From assembly GCA_015179125.1 (NCBI GenBank), contig WHVA01000066.1:62001-126000 (forward strand): 64,000 nucleotides of DNA. The letters are read 5' to 3'. This document shows positions 10,033 through 20,964 of the stretch, in pieces. Origin of the DNA: Gautieria morchelliformis. Lineage: Eukaryota; Basidiomycota; Agaricomycetes; Gomphales; Gomphaceae. The position numbers and the translations under genes were made by a program. The notes beneath the pieces were generated by a model. It saw only the letters and a program-made list of their open reading frames with translations. It had not been told where the DNA came from and did no database searches. The number at the start of each line of letters is the position of its first letter. The first letter of the stretch is position 1.

Positions 10033-13000
10033 GCCAGTCAGCGGTGAAAGACATGCCCCGCTCGACGAATCGGTTTTCAGTTCTCGAAACATGTACAATA
10101 GGGATCACAGGCGATATGATGCATCCTTCTCCTATCCCTGATCGAACTGAAACCAAACCAGCCATGCCAAAAACCCAACCCATCGCTCCAGTTGCTAATG
10201 CAAACCTTCCAGTCCCTCTATATGTCCGTACTGCTGACCTCCGCCGATGCACCAAAGTACCTCTCAAAGTCCACTCCGTTGACACAGGGCATCCACTTGC
10301 AATTGACTCCCTCCTTGACAGTGGTGCTACAGGGATGTTCATCGATGTGGAGTTTGTGAGGGAACACAGGCTTCGGACCCGCCCCCTACCCCGTGCCATC
10401 CCCGTCTACAATATTGATGGTACCCCAAATGAGGCTGGCTCAATCAAGGAAGAAGTCGACCTCATTTGCACCTTTGGGGATCATACGGAACGTGCCACAT
10501 TCTCTGTCACGAGCCTTGGACGACTTGCCATCATTCTTGGTCACACATGGCTTGTTGAACACAACCCAGAAGTTGACTGGCGTATAGGAGATGTGAAGAT
10601 GACACGCTGTCCCAAGTCATGTGGGGGCAGACCTGTTGTCAGAGGGCCCACAGTCGAAACTGTTCCAGAAGAGAGTGTAAATCAAGAGGAGGTTCCCATA
10701 CAGCACACCCGCTCCCTACTTGAGGAAGGAGACAGGACCTTTGTCATCTTTGTGAATGAGAGTCCTGAAATGATTGGCGCAGGCTGGACTGTCTCCCAAC
10801 AGCTTGCTGAACGGGCCAGCAAGTCTGCACCAGTCAGATCCTTCGAGGACCTTGTCCCTAAACCATACCAGGAGTTCAAGGATGTGTTTTCTAAGGAGTC
10901 ATTTGACCAACTGCCTCCTCGAAAGCCCTGGGACCATGCAATTGAGCTCACTCCAGGTGCACAACCCTTCAGCACAAAGGTTTACCCAATGTCACCGGTT
11001 GAGCAAAGGGAACTGGATAACTTCCTTGAGGAGAACCTGAAGAGCCATCGTATCCATCCCTCCAAGTCACCTATGGCATCTCCAGTCTTCTTTGTGAAGA
11101 AAAAGGACGGCAGTCTTAGATTTGTGCAAGACTACCGGAAGCTCAATGATATAACAATCAAGAATGCCTATCCTTTGCCCCTTGTTCCAGACATCATGAA
11201 TAAGATTGCTGCTGGAAGGGCTAAATACTTCACAAAGCTTGACATTCGCTGGGGATATAATAATGTACGCATAAAAGAGGGAGATGAGTGGAAGGCAGCC
11301 TTTCGGACAAATAGGGGCCTGTATGAACCTCTAGTCATGTTCTTTGGACTCACGAACAGCCCAGCAACCTTCCAGACGATGATGAATGACATCTTCAAGA
11401 GTCTCATCGATGAAGGGGTTGTGGTGGTGTTCATGGACGACATTCTCATCTTCACAGAGTCGCTTGAAGAACATCGTAGGATTGTACGACGTGTCCTTGA
11501 AATCCTCCGGGCCAACAACCTGTACTCAAACCTGAAAAATGCCTATTTGAGCAACTAGAGGTGGAGTATCTCGGCCTCATCCTCTCTCAAGGACAGGTTG
11601 CCATGGACCCAGTCAAGGTTGCAGGGGTGCGGGACTGGCCAATACCACGTAACGTCACTGAAGTCAAATCATTCCTTGGTTTCATCAACTTCTACCGTAG
11701 ATTTGTGGAAGACTTCTCACACATTGCAAAGCCCCTCAACCAGTTGACAAAACAGGATGCCCAATGGTCTTGGGATCCAAATGGCCCAGAGCAAGCGTCC
11801 TTTGACAAGCTCAAACTCCTCATCACCTCAACACCGATCCTTGTCCTCCCTGATCAAGACAAACATTTCCGTCTTGAAACAGATGCCTCAGCCTATGCCA
11901 CAGGAGCAGTACTGTCCCAGCTATGTGATGATGGCAAATGGCGGCCTGTGGGGTTTGTCTCCAAAAGCCTCAATGATGCTGAACGCAACTATGCCATCCA
12001 TGACAAGGAGCTTCTTTCTGTGATTCAGGGATTAGAGGAATGGCGCCACATCTTAGAGGGAACGAAGCACAAGATTGAGATTCTCAATGACCATCAGAAT
12101 CTCACCTACTTCCGCACTGCACAAAACCTGAACCGTCGTCAAGCACGCTGGTCACTCTACCTCTCTCGCTTTGATTTTGAGCTGATCCATCGTCCTGGTC
12201 GTCATTCAGCCAAGCCTGATGCACTCTCACGACGCGTGGATCATAAGCGGGGGAGGAAGACAACCAAAATCAAGTCTTACTTACCCCCGACTTGTTCCAC
12301 ATCAAGGCGAATCCCCCAGAGGCTGGTGCGCAGTTAGTCCCAGGTGAAGGTGATGCTTTCCTCAATCGAGTAAGGAACTGTGTAGACCGGGATGAAAAGG
12401 TTGTCAAGGCTCTCAAAGAACTGGGCTCCTCTGGCAATTTACGAGGAGAAGAGTGGTCTGAACAGGATGGGCTTGTCCTCTATCACAACAAAGTGTACGT
12501 GCCGCTTGATGCAAAACTACGACATGACATAGTGAAAGCGCACCATGACATGCCTCTCACTGGTCACCCTGGTCGCTGGAGAACCACTGAACTAGTTGCT
12601 CGGAGTTACTGGTGGCCTGGGATGGGACGTTACATTGCAAAATACGTGAAGGCCTGTGACCTGTGCAACCGGACAAAAACCTTCCCTGCTTCTCCCATTG
12701 GCAAGCTTCTACCAAACCGTATCCCAGACCGTAGATGGCAGGTTATGTCTGTTGACTTGATTGTAGAACTGCCTACCAGTCATGGCTATGATGCTCTCCT
12801 TGTTGTTGTCGATCGCCTCTCAAAGCGTGCACATGTCATTCCCACCACTTCAGATGTAACTTCAGTGGGAGTTGCCCGACTCTTCCGTGATCATGTTTGG
12901 AAACTTCATGGGCTCCCTGAAGAAATCATCAGTGATCGAGGCACACAGTTCATCTCCCAGTTCATGCGTGAACTGAACAAACTTCTTGGTGTCAAAGTCG

Positions 13001-13940
13001 CCGCCTCTACTGCTTATCACCCCCAAACTGATGGACAGACTGAAAGGGTTAATCAGGAGATTGAGCAATACCTTCGACTATTCATCAACCAGCGTCAGGA
13101 TGATTGGTTCGAATGGATATCCTTGGCCGAGTTTGCCTATAACAACCGAATCCATGCCTCAACCCAGACTACACCCTTCATGTTGGACAGTGGCCAACAT
13201 CCAAGGCTGGGACTGGAACCAGTCCGGGAAACTCGACTCGAGGCCCTGGATGAGTTCACAACGCGGATGGAAGCGGCCACGAGAGAAGCTCGTTCAGCCC
13301 TGTCCAAGGCAGCAGAGGACATGGCACGCTTCTATGACGTGCACCATAAAGCAGCCCCAGTTTATAAGCTTGGTGACAAGGTCTGGCTCAATGCACAAAA
13401 CATCACAACCACTCGCCCAATGAAGAAGCTAGACCACAAGTGGCTAGGTCCCTACACGGTTAATAAGGTGGTCTCACGAAATGCCTATGGTCTAAATCTT
13501 CCTGCATCCTTTGGTCGCACACATCCAGTGTTCTCTGTCGTCCTGCTTCGGCCATATGAAGATGACCCAATTCTTGAACGTCATGCCCCTCCACCCCCCC
13601 ACCCTGTCATACGGGATGGAGCCGAAGAATATGAAGTTGAAAGGATTCTAGACAGCAGGATGTTCCGTGGAAGGTTGGAGTATCTCGTGCGCTGGAAGGG
13701 CTATGGAGCTGCCGACGATCTCTGGCTACCAGCAAAAGATGTCTCTGGGGCAAGCGACTCATTAAGGAATTTCACCGGCAGAACCCAGAGGCACCTCAGC
13801 GTATCTCAGCAGCCACATACATGTCCCTCCCTTTCCAGAGATTTCAGAACTTCACAGAACCTTCCAGGCAAACTCTCTTCGACTGGACAGCAGGCAGGGC
13901 TTCTACTCATAATGTCAAGGGTCCAGGACCCCAAAGATAA
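10029..13940 (+). pseudogene. pol: Pol polyprotein (protease, RT, RNase H, integrase, chromodomain), three frameshifts
   Basis: Domains in order: aspartic protease LLDSGATG (about 10312); reverse transcriptase with FVQDYRKLN, FTKLDIRWGYNN and FMDDILIF (11100-11460); RNase H with LETDASAYATGAVLSQ (about 11873); integrase with an HHCC zinc finger (12541-12670), catalytic VDLIVELP, ISDRGTQF and YHPQTDGQTERVN; a GPYTV module; and a C-terminal chromodomain (about 13626-13790, YLVRWKGYG). The frame changes three times by loss of one base: in an A run at about 11535-11539, in a G run at about 12250-12254, and in an A run at 13752-13753. Crossing each restores a normal protein, with the final stop at 13938-13940. 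The integrase chromodomain is expected to direct insertion to particular chromatin. Confidence 0.92.
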
Positions 13941-14046
13941 GCGATATCGGCCTCCACCTAACCAATTCATTCCGATAAGCTATATATCCCCTCTCCACCT
14001 GTGACCGCTCGCTTCCACTGCATCGACCCCACCACATCCATCAACC

Positions 14047-14640
14047 ATGTCCTCGCCCGCTGTTGAGCTTGTTGCCCTCCCCAGCTTCACCCAAAACCTC
14101 TCCGACCTGCCAAACATGTCACGTGTCGATCCCACCCTCCTGCACTTCTCCGGCTTCTCGTCATCCAGAGCAGCCAGTGAAGCCAAGCTACAAAGGATGC
14201 TTGACTGCCGTGATCTCGACGTCGCATGGTCTTCAAAGTGGTCCGTCAGCTCTGAGGACCTCACACCAGCGAACAGTCAGGCACCCACTCGCCCTGCACT
14301 CCCATTCCTCAGACCCCGACACAGACGAGAGAACACGTACTACATCGGCGACCCTGTCTTCCTCAACGATGGAACCCCCCCGTGTGGAACCCCCTACACT
14401 TTCGAAGGCTGGGTGGGGCGACGTTTCTGTAACATGGCAGGAGAGCGGATACGTCGAGCAAGGTTCCGAGGGCCGCACTTGCCCATGGACCCCAATCCCC
14501 TGAGCTCATCATTGACCTGCGTTACCAGGAAGGGAAGGGTCAGGAGAGATGGTGGTCCCGCCTGTGGCATACTTGGAAACGATGTCTCGGTGGATGTTGG
14601 GGGCTAGGTGGCAGCTGTGCTTGTCGGGACGACAAGCATT
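14047..14640 (+). pseudogene. Additional ORF between pol and the 3' LTR (unknown product)
   Basis: Starts ATG at 14047 and stays open to 14607 in one frame. A second frame open to 14503 and a third frame ending TGA at about 14640 (with QERWWSRLWHTWKRC) suggest the real product switches frame near the C runs at about 14374-14395. The frame order could not be settled. The N-terminal part reads MSSPAVELVALPSF. It is proline- and serine-rich and has no domain I recognise. Tf1-like elements do not normally carry a third ORF in this position. An envelope is unlikely: I see no signal peptide or membrane segment. Confidence 0.45.
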
Positions 14641-14653
14641 GAGAGGGGGGTGA
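14641..14653 (+). other. Polypurine tract
   Basis: GAGAGGGGGGTGA directly abuts the 3' LTR, the position where plus-strand DNA synthesis is primed in LTR retrotransposons. Confidence 0.8.
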
Positions 14654-15052
14654 TGTCAGGGTTCACGCGTTTCCTTCCACAAGTTTCTATTTCCTTCCAT
14701 AAGTTTCTATTTCCTTCCATGAGTTTCCGTCACTTTCCGTCACATGTCACTTTCCGTCACATGTCACTTTCTGTCACATGTCACTTTCCGTCACATTCCG
14801 TAACCTTCTACAAGTTTCCATCTCCCCTATTATGTAAGCCTTGCCAGCGCTATAAGACTGTAGCCCGTGTGGTGGCGTTTCCTCAGCTTGATCTCTGAGG
14901 ATACCCACTACACAGGCAAGTCCCCATGTATCTATCGTTGGTAGAGTTATAAACTGAGGATACCTACTACACAGTTGGTCATTGTCCTAGTATCGGCTCT
15001 TATCTCCTTGAGTATCTTTGGTTGTGGCTTCGTCATTAGTGTTGCCCTCACA
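14654..15052 (+). repeat. 3' long terminal repeat (399 bp)
   Basis: Same ends as the 5' LTR (TGTCAGGG ... CTCACA). It has three instead of six 17-bp units, a C/T change in the second CTGAGGATACC motif (about 14963), and a C/T difference in one repeat unit. It is followed by the TGTCG target duplication (15053-15057). Confidence 0.93.
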
Positions 15053-15260
15053 TGTCGTCCCGTCCATTCTTCTCACACCATCCGCTGCCCTATCTCTCAA
15101 GACTACCCATTTTACCCCTACTCCATTGAAGGTCCTCATTTCACCTCCCCTCCCTCACACGACACCCACACCTTTCCCTCCCAGGCTTCATATCTCCCAC
15201 AGCCCTTTCCCTCCCACTGACATGGACTCATAATCATGTTTCCGGTGTGTCTACCAGCGG
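15053..15260 (+). repeat. Local diverged duplication, copy 2, right part
   Basis: Continuation of the 8338-8415 segment after the chromovirus. It matches 7694-7870 in block order (GTCCATTCT, CCCTCACAC, CCTCCCAGG, TTTCCGGTGTGTCTACCAG). Confidence 0.55.
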
Positions 15261-15423
15261 AGGGGACGGTTGTGGGGGTGTGTACATGTGCTGGGTGTTA
15301 AGGGCAGCAAGAGCTGGAACGCGGGCAGTATACGTTTGTAGGATGAGAGTTGAATGGGTGCAGAGGGGGCCAGGTTCGACATGCAGGAGAGTGTTTGGAG
15401 TGCAATTCAGTGATCGTCGCACA

Positions 15424-15702
15424 TCATGTCTCGCAGCACGCGGAGTCCTCAGCAACTTGGTGCAGCAGGAAGCGCACGAGGCCCATTTTATCGGGTTTAG
15501 CATAGAGACTGTGTTTCCGAAGACGCCGCAATACTTCATGGACGTGTTCCCTGTGTTTGACCGGGCCATTGGAGTAGATGAGTATGTCGTCAAGGTACAC
15601 GACGACGCATACATCAAGCATATCTCCAAAGACATCATTCATAAAACGTTGAAAAACTGCAGGACCATTGGTTACTGCTGTATGCCAAACTGAGGACATC
15701 AA
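15424..15702 (-). pseudogene. Ty3/gypsy reverse transcriptase fragment
   Basis: The minus-strand frame gives NGPAVFQRFMNDVFGDML, then VVYLDDILIYS with the catalytic YLDD box, then HREHVHEVLRRLRKHSLYAK. This is the palm core of a gypsy reverse transcriptase. The frame fails after KPDKMG, and upstream sequence degenerates into stops. The sequence differs from the chromovirus RT (FMDDILIF), so it comes from a different family. It is a relic of about 90 residues with no LTR recognised. Confidence 0.8.
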
Positions 15703-15829
15703 AGTCTTCTTTGATGGTAAAGCTCAAGGGTTGCAAGTGGTATAGCTAAGGGAGGGTGTGTGGGGGTTGTTCCTAGGAGGCCACTCTTGATGAGTGTCTG
15801 ATTCATACAGTCGTCCACAGTGTTTTGTG

Positions 15830-16183
15830 TCACAGAGTGCTCCAGGTCATAGCCTGCAGTTCATTGAAGGGATTGGAAAGAAGGATCAGGTGAAAAAAAT
15901 TACCTTGAATGCCTAACACCTTAATATAAATTGTGTCTGTGTCACCAGGTGCAGCAGACTGGCTTATAGTGTAGTTGAACCACATATAGGCCACAAATAA
16001 GGCAGGGAATTGGGTCTTCCAAGCCTGCTGATGCAATCTTGCAGTCTCATGCCTGCTTTGATATGAGTTGGACCTTTTGCTAGAATACAACAGTTGATTA
16101 TAATCTGCATATAAGACAACATGTCGCTCACTGGGTGGAGTCCTGGGCCATGCAAACAATCGGAAAATAATCCTCACCTTCAT
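15830..16183 (-). pseudogene. Possible KDZ-type transposon ORF fragment
   Basis: The minus-strand ORF includes HQQAWKTQFPALFVAYMWF followed by a short spacer and DTIYIKVLGIQ. That layout (a tryptophan-glutamine-proline stretch, an AY..W segment, then a beta-strand) resembles the N-terminal region of large basidiomycete transposase-associated proteins with KDZ domains. I recognise the style rather than a diagnostic catalytic motif. It could equally be a chance ORF. Confidence 0.25.
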
Positions 16184-17071
16184 GGCTGGGATCTAACTGT
16201 GTTTCTAATGGAGTATTTGCAAAGTCCATCGGAATATCTTCCCATAAGTCATTTTCCATGATAATCTGCTGGTCAATGTCAAGAGTATTTCCTGTATCTA
16301 CTGCCATATGGACTGCTGCTTGGCGGGAGCTTTCAGGAAGGCCTAAACATGGTGTAAGTATTATCTCATAGACAGTGATTGACTTACTTCAAAGGTTGGT
16401 GCACCGGATCAAGTCATCCCTCTCCCACTCTCCAGGGATCTGAGTGTTGGTGATCTGGCGTACTCCCGGAGCAGGTTGTGATCTGCCTTCACCTATATCA
16501 GATGGGGAGTGCTGTTGTCACTCTAAGTGTTGGAATTTGATGCCATGGCTGCCACCAAGTCTCACACGCTTGGTACTAAAGTTCTGACCTCGTGGCATGC
16601 AAAGAACCAAGGAGGAGTGTGTCTAGGTCACGTGATGTCCATACATGCGCAAACATTAGGTGCCTGCAGTGGGTGCAAATGTTGTGGTTTGCCCAGCGGC
16701 ACTCTGCTGGATGCAGCGGCCTTGCGGCTTCACTTGCAGGCAGCTTGGCTAATCTCATGGGTTGCAAAATCATCTAGGCTAGAAACAGGAACTCGGATCT
16801 ATTATATACAATATAATAAAATGTTCATCATTGGATGAGCTAAAAGGGGGTTTGGATACAAAAGCTGCCTCTTCATTTTTCGTCTTGTCAAAGGTATTAT
16901 GTAATGGAGGAGCTACAGACCAAGGGCCATGCCGGCTTCACCAGCACAGCCCTTGGTCGAGGACGTCAGAATAGATTGCTTTATTTTGAGATACTTTGTC
17001 ATATTTTCAAATACATTGTCATAGTTATGTCACTACTCTTGATGGTCATGAGGCAAAACAACACACTCCTC
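16184..17071. other. No convincing gene
   Basis: Short ORFs on both strands overlap each other (16527-16838, 16904-17194) and show no domain or splice pattern. The sequence is probably intergenic. Confidence 0.4.
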
Positions 17072-17079
17072 GGTGGCAG

Positions 17080-18232
17080 TAGTGTTTTCCAGGCTCGGTC
17101 CCTGCTCAAAAGCCGCGGCTCAGGCCCGGCTTGGTCAGTCCCGCTCACTCGATTTCAGGGCCTGAACCGATGCAAAAGTCCCGGCCCGGCTTAAGCCCCG
17201 GCCTGTAGGTGAGGTTTCTGACTAGGCCGATGTAGAGCCCAATGTATTTGGTAGACTACCCAGAGTAGCAATTTTAATTACAAGTCTGCATCCTCGTCTA
17301 TCTTTCTACCTACTTCGTGGCACGTGGCTTGACATGCGTTTTTCGGCGATGCGTGTGGGGGCGGAGAAGGGGGCTCGCGCGCACTCAAAGGCGGGTGCAC
17401 ATGCGATGACAGCGACCCCCCCAGACGGCGGGAGTACTTCAAGGCGGCGCCCGCTTGCGAGTTCAGACCCGCGGCCGAACGCCAGTTTCATGTCAGCGGG
17501 GAGCGCGTGCGCGCGATTGGACCGGTGGGGTCTGGGGACAAGCCTCCGCGAAGCGGCACAAGGGGCTGGGGCTAGGGCTGGAGAGCGTCGATGTGGCGAC
17601 TCTCTGTCTCGCCTGGGGCCGCGTATGCGACTCACGTGAGCACGTGACCGTGTCATCATGCACATCCCCGCACCCCCGCACACGCACGCCGCCCCCTCCC
17701 ACAATGACTACAGCTGCACCCGCAGCGCAACACAACCCCCCCAAGCCCTCCTACCTGGTACCTGGACCCACTGCACCGTTACCTGCACCCTTACCTGCAC
17801 CCTTACCCATACCGGCCCCCCTCCCAGAGCTAGTGTTTTCCAGGCTCGGGTCTTTGAGGGCCAGGCTTGGCTTAATGCGCCCATGCACGCTTGTGATAGG
17901 GCCGGCAACCTCGATGACCTCCTCTTCACTGCTGTCACTGTCGGAAATGCAGGGCAAAGGCATAGGGGGCGATGAGAAAGACGGATGCAGATTTTTTCAC
18001 TTATTAGTAGTAACAAAGACATGTAACGACCTGTCTATTCTTGGTAAAGAGCTGGCTCCAGCATCGCCTGGGAAGCGCCCAAAAGCCGCGGCTTTCGGGC
18101 CCAGCTCCGGCTCTCTGGATCCAAGGATGCCTCAAAGCCGGCCCCATAACGGCTTGGGCCCGTCCCGGCTCGGTCTTTTAGCGGCCCGGCTCGGGCTAGG
18201 CCGGGGCTTTAGCCGGGACCTGGAAAACACTA
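17080..18232. mobile_element. Non-autonomous hAT-like element (1153 bp) with 8-bp target duplication
   Basis: The ends are inverted: TAGTGTTTTCCAGG at 17080-17093 and CCTGGAAAACACTA at 18219-18232. Both sides are flanked by the same eight bases GGTGGCAG (17072-17079 and 18233-18240). Short TIRs with an 8-bp duplication are the hAT signature. No transposase is encoded; the GC-rich ORFs inside (17334-18243) lack motifs. A second copy of the left end (TAGTGTTTTCCAGGCTCGGG) lies internally at 17831, so the element is either composite or internally rearranged. Subterminal GGCCCGG/CCGGGCC repeats cluster near both ends. Confidence 0.75.
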
Positions 18233-18240
18233 GGTGGCAG

Positions 18241-19235
18241 TGATCAAATACTGTGATGCAGCTCATGAGTCTTACAAAGTTCATGCAGCTAGCCAAAGCT
18301 AGCGCATCTGGATAGCAGGGAGGCATCATACCATTGCAGATGGATGTTCTGCTGCCTCCATACTTTGTGTCAGGCCCATTACCTGCTTAGACAGGAAGCA
18401 ATACTCACATGTGCAAAAAGATAGCACCGTCAGGATCATTATACCCAAAGGCACTGTGGTGTTCTGTGAAGCAAGGTCTGAAAGCAAAGAGCATCAAGAA
18501 TATCAATCAGCAGGAAAAACATCAGGAAAACACAATGTGATATATATATAGTTCCTGTAGCCGGATTCAGTCATTGACGAATTGATTGCATGAAAGATAT
18601 GGGTCAAGTTAACAGCGGGAACTTTAGTGCCATTCGAGTGCCATTCAAGTGAGCATGAGCGGCCTGAAGCCCTTCAAATATTCGACTACACAAGATGTAT
18701 GTATGCGGGTCGGAAAAGTAGAGCTATGTTGAAGAATTATTGTGAAGTGGGCTCGACAAAGGGCAGGAAGAATCTAACCAATGAATCAAGAAAGAAGTTC
18801 CTCACGTCATTGGTGCCTGGCGTGACGTCTGGACCGCATGATCTACATGTCCAGTCATGCTTAATACCATTGTATGTCGAGATGTACCGAAAATGACCGA
18901 TGGTTACCGAGCAGTACAGATGGGGCCCTGTCTATTGTAGCTTATCTCATTTTCATTAAATACAACCGATTATACGGACCCCTAAATAAGCTCGAAACGG
19001 TACTAGTGGTATTCCCCTGAACTAGTTCCGATCTTTCCTCCGAGTTGCGGAAATCTGATTGTAAAAGGTGTCAGCTGCATGGGTAAGTCTGAAACTCATG
19101 ACCGTGATATGCGCGCGGTATAGATATCAACCCAAGTCTATGCCGGTTCCTCAGCGGCTGCTCTTGTAAACTTACAACTCGCTCTTTGCTTGAACTATGA
19201 TGATACCTTCCCATGAAAACCAAGCTGGCATATAT
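18241..19235. other. Intergenic; no gene recognised
   Basis: Only short ORFs without homology features are present, for example 18627-18896. A TATATATA run at about 18541-18549 may be chance. This stretch probably includes the upstream region of the terpene synthase. Confidence 0.4.
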
Positions 19236-20684
19236 ATGCCGGTCGGAAAGCTACTGGAAACAATTGTCAGTAAGCAAGGTAAGTGACGGGAACGAACATT
19301 TGTCAATAATCAACAGCCTATTACCTGTGAATCACAAGTTACTTACTCGGAGTGGTACAGTGCAGTCCTCTAAGACCCCCTCTGTCTCTCGTCCCGCAAG
19401 TGACTCGAACTTGATTGTCATACCGGACATTCTGCGCTCCTGGCCATGGTCGCGTTGCATCAATCCACACTATGCGATCTGCAAGGAAGAGACAACAGCC
19501 TGGTGGGAGACCTTCAATGGCTTCAGTGCGAGAACACTAAAAGCCTTTCCCGCCTGCGATGTAGGTAAATTGCCATTAAAATATTGTGCATTAAAAGAGG
19601 TGTCTGATCAAATTATTGGGAAAGCTTTACTCGGGTCGTCGTGCTACCCTCTGCTCAATAAAGGTTCGCCATAGATGGGCTCTGTTATAGTGACCGCTAA
19701 TACCTACATACCGTTCAGACGGATGCCGAATTGCAAGCGATATCATGGCATTAATGCTTGTCATCGACGAGCACACCGACGCAGCCGATGGCAAGACTGC
19801 CCGGATGCAAGCCGACATCGTGATGGATGCTTTCCGAAATCCCAATTCTCCACGCTCCGCAGATGAGTGGGTCGGCGGCGAAGTGGCGCGTCAGTTAGTC
19901 AGATCTGTTCCTTCCACATCCACGATATCATTTAATTATAGGTTTTGGCTAAATGTCACCAAAACGGCTACCCCGAGTGCCCAGCGCCGACTTTTCGACG
20001 GCTTCCTGACGTACATTTATGCTGTCGTTCAGCAAGCTGAAGATAGGTCAGCAGGTCACATTCGTGATGTTGAAAGCTACTTCGAAGTTCGCAGAGAGAC
20101 CTCTGGAACAAAACCGTCATTTGCCATCGTCGAAATTCACATGAACATCCCAGAAGAGGTCATGAACCATCCTGTCATCGTGAGGCTGTTTGGATTGGCC
20201 GGCGACATGGTGCTCATCGGAAACGATCTGTTTTCGTACAATGTCGAGTAAGTCACTGATTACTGTCTCTGCTTTGTGTCGACCGACACAGCGTTCACAG
20301 ACAGGCTAGAGGTGACGAAGGCCACAACCTTGTCAGGGTCCTGATGGACCAGTACAATATTGACCGCCAAATGGCCATGGATTGTATTGGGAAGCTTCAT
20401 GATGACTTCGTTGAGCAGTTTTTGGCCACTTGGGAAAAAATTCCGACCTTTGGCGGGCCAGTTGACCAGGAGATTCGTACGTACTTAGAGGGATTAGCAA
20501 GGTGGATCCGAGGAAACGAGTCCTGGAGCTTTGAGGTTTGTCGCCGCTGTAATCTGGACCGTGAGTCCTCGGATTCTGATGCGATTCACAGTGTACCCGT
20601 TATTTCCCAAAGCTAGGGCCTCAGATTCTCCTCACGCGGCAAGGTACACTGCTTCCAAGGTCAAGCATCCTCCAACCTAGGTAG
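19236..20684 (+). CDS. Sesquiterpene synthase (class I terpene cyclase), six exons in this model
   Basis: Cyclises farnesyl diphosphate in the cytosol by ionising the diphosphate with bound Mg2+. The exon model is 19236-19278, 19361-19564, 19625-19663, 19719-20247, 20301-20535 and 20592-20684, with introns of 53-82 nt, giving 380 residues, normal for the family. N-terminal IPDILRSWPWSRCINPHY is typical of basidiomycete cyclases. The metal-binding D(D/E)xxD appears as DEHTD (about 19766-19780), the second metal site NSE as NDLFSYNVE spanning intron 3, then ARGDEGHN, and the C-terminal RY pair as RYF in the last exon. All catalytic motifs are present. The start is the weak point: a 19213 ATG spliced to 19366 also works. 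No other terpene pathway gene is adjacent; the nearest P450 is 17 kb away. The product cannot be predicted from sequence alone. Confidence 0.9.
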
Positions 20685-20964
20685 TCGTGTGCTGCGATAA
20701 ATACTGTCATCATCAGGAACCTTGGGTGCATGCGAACCACCAGGAACATGTTTGGTCAATTCTAGTACCCTGTACAAATAGAAGCAGAAGTTGGCGCCGA
20801 TCCCGCTACAGACCTTGACAACCAAAGTTCATGCCCTCCTACGTGATATCTCATACTTGGAAGTTTCTCAGCTGCCGTCGCACGTTCCGCCGTTCTTGCA
20901 TCCGCCTGCACGACACCATGGGATGCCGGTTAAAGAGAACATTACTGGACATAGTATCCAGAGA

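Larger units (their letters stand above)
8416..15052 (+). mobile_element. Ty3/gypsy chromovirus (Tf1/sushi-like), near-complete, 6637 bp
   Basis: Both LTRs start TGTCAGGG and end CTCACA, and the element is flanked by a perfect 5-bp target duplication TGTCG (8411-8415 and 15053-15057). The order is 5' LTR, putative self-priming site, gag, pol (protease, reverse transcriptase, RNase H, integrase with chromodomain), an extra ORF, polypurine tract, 3' LTR. The LTRs differ by three 17-bp repeat units and only a couple of substitutions, so the insertion is recent. pol carries three one-base losses, so the copy as written is not autonomous. The C-terminal chromodomain places it among chromoviruses. 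Confidence 0.95.

Noticed and set aside
17334..18243. Long ORFs (up to 262 codons) inside the hAT-like element
   Set aside because: Open on both strands because of high GC content. No transposase motif (no RNase H-like core or hATC region), and the C-terminus is simply the terminal inverted repeat.
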